From NCBI GenBank assembly GCA_041677345.1, contig JBAYQE010000008.1, positions 1-56,688 on the forward strand: a stretch of DNA of 56,688 nucleotides, read 5' to 3'. This document shows, piece after piece, positions 53,066 to 56,688 of the stretch. Each line of letters opens with the position of its first letter. The stretch's first letter is position 1. The notes under the pieces are model-generated. The model worked only from the letters and a program-made list of their open reading frames with translations, was not told the DNA's origin and did not search any database. This stretch comes from JALOAT01 sp041677345. Lineage in GTDB: Bacteria > Pseudomonadota > Gammaproteobacteria > Thiohalomonadales > Thiohalomonadaceae. The translations under genes and the position numbers were made by a program.

Positions 53066-54361
53066 TCAGCCGCGACCAAGCCAGGCCAACGCACCGAACG
53101 CGGCGGCGCGGCCGGTGGCGAGGCAGGCAGTGAGCAGATAGCCGCCGGTGGGGGCTTCCCAGTCGAGCATTTCGCCGGCGCAGAATACGCCCGGGCGGGC
53201 GCGGAGCATGAGGTACTCGTCGAGTGCCTCGAAGCGGACGCCGCCCGCGGTGCTGATGGCCTCCGCGATGGGGCGCGGCGCAATGAGGTGCAGGGGCAGT
53301 GCCTTGATGCTGGTGGCCAGGCGCAGCGGTGCGGTGAAGACCTCGGCCGGCAGCAACTCGCGCAAGAGGCCCACCTTCACGCCAGTGATGCCGGTGCGCT
53401 TGCGCAGATGGTTCGCCATGGAATCCCGCCCGCGAGGTCGCGCCAGGGCAGCGGCAAGCTGCTGTTCGGTCCGGCCGGGCGCGAGGTCGAGCACGAGCTC
53501 GCTGTGGCCCTTGCGCTCGATGGCGTCACGCAGCGGCGCGGACAGGGCGTAGATCAGACCGCCTTCGATGCCCGAGGCCGTGATGGTGAACTTGCCCTGA
53601 CGTTGCAGGGTCGCGCCGTCCGTGGTGAGCACGCGCGCGACCACCGACTTCACCGGTTCGCCGGCGAAGCGCGCGGCAAAACCCTCGCTCCAGCCCACGT
53701 CGAAACCGCAGTTGGCGGGGCGCAGCGGCGCGATGTCCACGTCCGACGCCGCCAGCGTCGCCACCCACGCGCCGTCCGATCCCAGTTGCGGCCAGCTCGC
53801 GCCGCCCAGGGCGAGCACCACCGCGCCCGCCCTCACGCGCCGCGCGCCCGCGGGTGTGGCGAACACCAAGTCGTCATTGTCCCAGCCCTGCCAGCGATGG
53901 CGCACATGAAACCGCACGCCCCGCTCGCGCAAGCGGTGCAACCAGGCGCGCAGCAGGGGCGCCGATTTCATGTCGGTGGGAAACACCCGCCCCGAACTGC
54001 CCACGAAGGTGCCGATGCCGAGCCCATGCACCCAGGCACGCAGCGCCGCGGGATCGAAGGCGCGCAGATGGGGCGCGAGCTGGGCGCTGCGCGCGCCGTA
54101 GCGTTCGAGGAAACGCTCGAACGCCTCCCCATGGGTGATGTTCATGCCGCCCTTGCCGGCCAGCAGGAACTTGCGTCCCACCGACGGCATGGCGTCGCAC
54201 ACCTCCACGCCCACCCCCGCCGCGCTCAGCACCTCCGCCGCCATCAACCCCGCCGGCCCGCCGCCGATCACCGCTACGTCGGCGCTACCCTCCGCTCGGG
54301 AAGAAACAGGCTCAACGCAAAGGCGCGAAGGGCGCAAAGGACGCGAAGTTGATTCGTTCAT
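53066..54361 (-). CDS. HI0933/YhiN-family flavoprotein (TIGR03862-like)
   Basis: FAD-dependent oxidoreductase of about 431 residues. It has the dinucleotide fold DVAVIGGGPAGLMAAEVLSAAG, the family motif GRKFLLAGKGGMNITHGE, and late GEMLDWEAPTGGYLLTACLATGRAAA. The function is unknown; relatives are predicted flavin dehydrogenases. The start is odd: the first 25 or so residues (SRPLRPSRLCVEP and neighbours) are translated from the left arm of a repeat element, and no ATG, GTG or TTG lies between that arm and the flavin motif. The ATG at 54361, or GTG at 54370, therefore sits inside the element. Confidence 0.85.
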   Translation of the reverse strand: MNESTSRPLRPSRLCVEPVSSRAEGSADVAVIGGGPAGLMAAEVLSAAGVGVEVCDAMPSVGRKFLLAGKGGMNITHGEAFERFLERYGARSAQLAPHLRAFDPAALRAWVHGLGIGTFVGSSGRVFPTDMKSAPLLRAWLHRLRERGVRFHVRHRWQGWDNDDLVFATPAGARRVRAGAVVLALGGASWPQLGSDGAWVATLAASDVDIAPLRPANCGFDVGWSEGFAARFAGEPVKSVVARVLTTDGATLQRQGKFTITASGIEGGLIYALSAPLRDAIERKGHSELVLDLAPGRTEQQLAAALARPRGRDSMANHLRKRTGITGVKVGLLRELLPAEVFTAPLRLATSIKALPLHLIAPRPIAEAISTAGGVRFEALDEYLMLRARPGVFCAGEMLDWEAPTGGYLLTACLATGRAAAFGALAWLGRG

Positions 54362-54489
54362 AGTCGCCACAGCGGTTGGTGCGTGTGTTCACCGGCATCG
54401 ACATGCCTAAGGAGAGGGTGCAGCCAGTCGCATCTCTGCCCTCGGGAATACCTTGGCATCCTTTGCGCCCTTCGCGCCTTTGCGTTGAG
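54311..54489. repeat. Perfect inverted-repeat element with 31-bp arms
   Basis: Arms at 54311-54341 and 54459-54489 are exact reverse complements over 31 bases, enclosing 117 bases. Each arm is built from a 9-bp unit of the form CGCAAAGGC / CGCGAAGGG. It lies between two flavoprotein genes on the same strand. The left arm overlaps the 5' coding part of the downstream gene, and the right arm ends 16 bases after the stop of the upstream one. It carries no gene of its own. Confidence 0.9.
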
Positions 54490-54505
54490 TTCTTTTCGTT
54501 GTCCT

Positions 54506-56110
54506 TCACTGGACCGCGATGCTGAGCGCCACAGCCTCGGCGACCTTGATGCCGTCCACCGCCGCGGAGAGGATGCCGCCGGCGTAGCCGGCGCCTTCGC
54601 CGGCGGGGTAGAGGCCGCGGGTGTTGACGCTCTGGAGGTCGTTGCCGCGCGTGATGCGCACGGGGGAGGAGGTGCGGGTCTCGATGGCGGTCATCACGGC
54701 GTCGTCCATGGCGAAGCCCGGGATCTGGCGGTTGAACACGGGAATGGCCTCGCGCAAGGCTTCCACGACGAAGTCGGGCAGGCATTGGCGCAGGTCGGTC
54801 ATGTGCACGCCCGGCTGGTAGGACGGTTGCACGGCTCCGAGCGCCTGCGACGGGCGGCCCGCGAGGAAGTCGCCCACGCGCTGCGCCGGCGCGTCGTAGC
54901 TGCCGCCGCCGGCCTCGAAGGCGCACGCTTCCCAGTGGCGCTGGAAGTCGATGCCGGCGAGCGCATGGTCCGGATAATCCTGCTCCGGCGTGACGCCCAC
55001 CACGATGGCGCTGTTGGCGTTGCGCTCGGCGCGCGAGTACTGACTCATGCCGTTGGTGACCACGCCGCCTTCTTCCGAGGCTGCGGCGACCACCTGGCCG
55101 CCGGGGCACATGCAGAAGCTGTAGGCGGAGCGGCCGTTCGTGCAGTGGTGCACCAGCTTGTAGTCGGCGGCCCCGAGCAGTGGGTGACCCGCGAAGCGAC
55201 CGAAGCGTGCGCGATCGACGAGCGACTGCGGGTGCTCGATGCGCACGCCCACGGAAAAGGGCTTGGCCTCCATGTGGACGCCGCGCGCGTGCAGCATGCG
55301 GAAGGTGTCGCGCGCGCTGTGGCCGAGGGCGAGGATCACGTGGTCGCCGGCGATGCGCTCGCCGTCGGCGAGCACCACACCGCGCACTTGGCCGTCCTCG
55401 ATCTCCACATCGGTGACCTTGCTCTGGAAGCGGATCTCGCCGCCCAGAGATTCGATGGTGGCGCGCATGCTCTCCACGATGGACACCAGGCGGAAGGTGC
55501 CGATGTGCGGCTTGCTCAGATAGAGGATTTCCTCGGGCGCGCCGGCCTTCACGAATTCCTCCAGCACCTTGCGGCCGCGGAACTGCGGGTCCTTGATCTG
55601 GCTGTAGAGCTTGCCGTCGGAGAAGGTGCCGGCGCCGCCCTCGCCGAACTGCACGTTGGATTCAGGATTGAGCGGGCCGTGGCGCCAGAAGCCGAAGGTG
55701 TCCCGGGTGCGCTCGCGCACCGCCTTGCCGCGCTCGAGGACGATGGGTCGAAAGCCCATCTGCGCAAGCACCATGGCCGCGAGATAACCACACGGGCCGG
55801 CGCCGACCACCAGCGGCCGCGCACGCAGGTGCGCGGGCGCGCGGGCGACGAACCGGTAGTGCATGTCCGGCGCGGGTTTCACGTGCGGGTCGTCGGCGAA
55901 GCGACGCAGCACGGCGGCCTCATCCGGGACGCTCACGTCGAGCGTGTAGACGAGCTGGATGTCGCTGCGCTTGCGGGCATCGTAGCCGCGGCGCACCACC
56001 GTGAAGTCCAGGGTGCCGCCGCTATCGAGCTTCAGCCGCTCCCGCACCGCCATGTCCAGCGCCGCCGGAAGGTGTTCCAGCGGGAGCCTGATTTCAGTGA
56101 TTCGCAGCAT
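54506..56110 (-). CDS. FAD-dependent oxidoreductase of the COG2509 type
   Basis: 534-residue predicted NAD/FAD-utilising dehydrogenase. After an N-terminal domain of about 95 residues with SDIQLVYTLDVSVPDE, the flavin fold reads RPLVVGAGPCGYLAAMVLAQMG. Further family marks are ESNVQFGEGGAGTFSDGKLYSQIKD, FCMCPGGQVVAAASEEGGVVTNGMS, and LYPAGEGAGYAGGILSAAVDGI at the end. Its substrate is not known. It starts with ATG at 56110 and is followed on the same strand by the smaller flavoprotein gene, the repeat element lying between. Confidence 0.9.
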   Translation of the reverse strand: MLRITEIRLPLEHLPAALDMAVRERLKLDSGGTLDFTVVRRGYDARKRSDIQLVYTLDVSVPDEAAVLRRFADDPHVKPAPDMHYRFVARAPAHLRARPLVVGAGPCGYLAAMVLAQMGFRPIVLERGKAVRERTRDTFGFWRHGPLNPESNVQFGEGGAGTFSDGKLYSQIKDPQFRGRKVLEEFVKAGAPEEILYLSKPHIGTFRLVSIVESMRATIESLGGEIRFQSKVTDVEIEDGQVRGVVLADGERIAGDHVILALGHSARDTFRMLHARGVHMEAKPFSVGVRIEHPQSLVDRARFGRFAGHPLLGAADYKLVHHCTNGRSAYSFCMCPGGQVVAAASEEGGVVTNGMSQYSRAERNANSAIVVGVTPEQDYPDHALAGIDFQRHWEACAFEAGGGSYDAPAQRVGDFLAGRPSQALGAVQPSYQPGVHMTDLRQCLPDFVVEALREAIPVFNRQIPGFAMDDAVMTAIETRTSSPVRITRGNDLQSVNTRGLYPAGEGAGYAGGILSAAVDGIKVAEAVALSIAVQ

Positions 56111-56252
56111 GGGTGGTCCGGGGCGGGTGGCGACGGGCGGCCATTTTAGCGCAGCCGCCCGGGCGCTAGTTACGGATCAGGCGAGCCGAGAAATGGATGG
56201 TGTGTACGGAATCCGTGCCTGGGCCGGACCGGTGTCCTCCGTTCCCTGTGCC
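56111..56252. other. Short spacer with possible degenerate repeat arm
   Basis: 142 bases between the COG2509-type gene and the DUF2750 gene. A stretch near 56230-56256 (GGTGTCCTCCGTTCCCTG and on) looks like a worn right arm of the intergenic repeat family, but no facing arm was found. Confidence 0.2.
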
Positions 56253-56645
56253 TCAGCGTTCGGCCAGGGCCTTTTCCAGGGAGGCGAGCAATTCGCTGGG
56301 GGTGACCACCGTGCCTTGTTCATCGCTGTGGGGGAACACGGCAAGCAGGGTGCCGTCGCCTTCCAGGCCCGGGGTCCAACGGTCCATCCAGACGTCCAGC
56401 GGGATCTCGCCAGGGACGCAATCGGCCCATTCACCATTGGCCCATTGCGCAGCGAAGGCGCGGTGCGGCCACACGGGCAGGCATTCTTCACCATCCTGCG
56501 TGCTCATCACCACCCAGCCATCGTCGCTGCGCAGGCTCCACACCGCACCGCCGGTGACAAGCTTCTCCACGCAGTATTCGTAGCGTCCTTCGGCGGACAA
56601 CAGCGCCACCGCCAGGATGTCGCTGTCGGTCAGTGTGTACGTCAT
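56253..56645 (-). CDS. DUF2750 family protein
   Basis: 130-residue soluble acidic protein. The pattern RYEYCVEKLVTGGAVWSLRSDDGW, then CLPVWPHRAFAAQWANGEWADC and IPLDVWMDRWTPGLEGDG fits DUF2750, whose members are small proteins of unknown function rich in tryptophan. The start MTYTLTDSDILAVALL and overall length are normal for the family. No functional hint comes from the neighbours. Confidence 0.82.
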   Translation of the reverse strand: MTYTLTDSDILAVALLSAEGRYEYCVEKLVTGGAVWSLRSDDGWVVMSTQDGEECLPVWPHRAFAAQWANGEWADCVPGEIPLDVWMDRWTPGLEGDGTLLAVFPHSDEQGTVVTPSELLASLEKALAER

Positions 56646-56688
56646 GGGATTCCTGCCTGTTCGAAAGGCCGCGCAGTATAGAGAAGAA

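Overview
The window reads as chromosomal DNA of a GC-rich gammaproteobacterium. The best taxonomic clue is the left end, where a pyrimidine block (pyrK-like, pyrC-like, pyrB, pyrR), ruvX, yqgE, a tonB gene, gshB and the type IV pilus chemotaxis genes pilG-pilH-pilI-pilJ-chpA-chpC follow the order known from Pseudomonas aeruginosa. A soxX-soxA pair and a diheme cytochrome suggest a respiratory organism with some capacity to oxidise reduced sulfur. No tRNA, rRNA, CRISPR array, prophage or intact insertion sequence was seen, and the genus cannot be named from this sequence alone.

Layout. 1-6795 (minus strand): tightly packed pyrimidine, housekeeping, TonB and glutathione genes; the dihydroorotase-like protein has lost metal-binding histidines. 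7042-16959 (plus): Pil-Chp chemosensory operon for twitching motility, lacking pilK and chpB. 16959-17642: diheme cytochrome c overlapping chpC. 17764-20911 (minus): MacAB-type export system with separate ATPase and permease. 21190-21634: two tiny divergent membrane proteins. 21683-28267: Rieske/FAD oxidoreductase, gpmI, a YebG-like protein, a coiled-coil protein of unknown function, and leuA, with a divergent Lrp-type regulator at 28540.

29136-43500: a hypothetical protein; a diguanylate-cyclase gene broken by two stop codons and a frameshift; a type I secretion operon that makes and exports a 1702-residue haem-peroxidase/RTX protein; an EF-G-like GTPase; a frameshifted CBS-domain gene; and a DUF4389 membrane protein. 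43927-56645: acyltransferase, LysE-type exporter, acetyltransferase, soxX-soxA, amino acid permease, a methyltransferase that carries a signal peptide, a PAS-containing chemoreceptor, two flavoproteins and a DUF2750 protein.

Systems. The Pil-Chp operon, TonB and the PAS chemoreceptor point to surface motility and taxis. The peroxidase/T1SS operon should release a calcium-binding haem enzyme outside the cell. The most unusual non-coding signal is a set of intergenic elements with GC-rich inverted-repeat arms built from a roughly 9-bp unit (5693-5821, 25149-25277, 54311-54489, with degenerate or half copies at 29009-29127 and 53009-53057). They lie mostly between convergent genes, and one contains a gene's start codon. 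A second is a chain of mutually exclusive hairpins in front of leuA.
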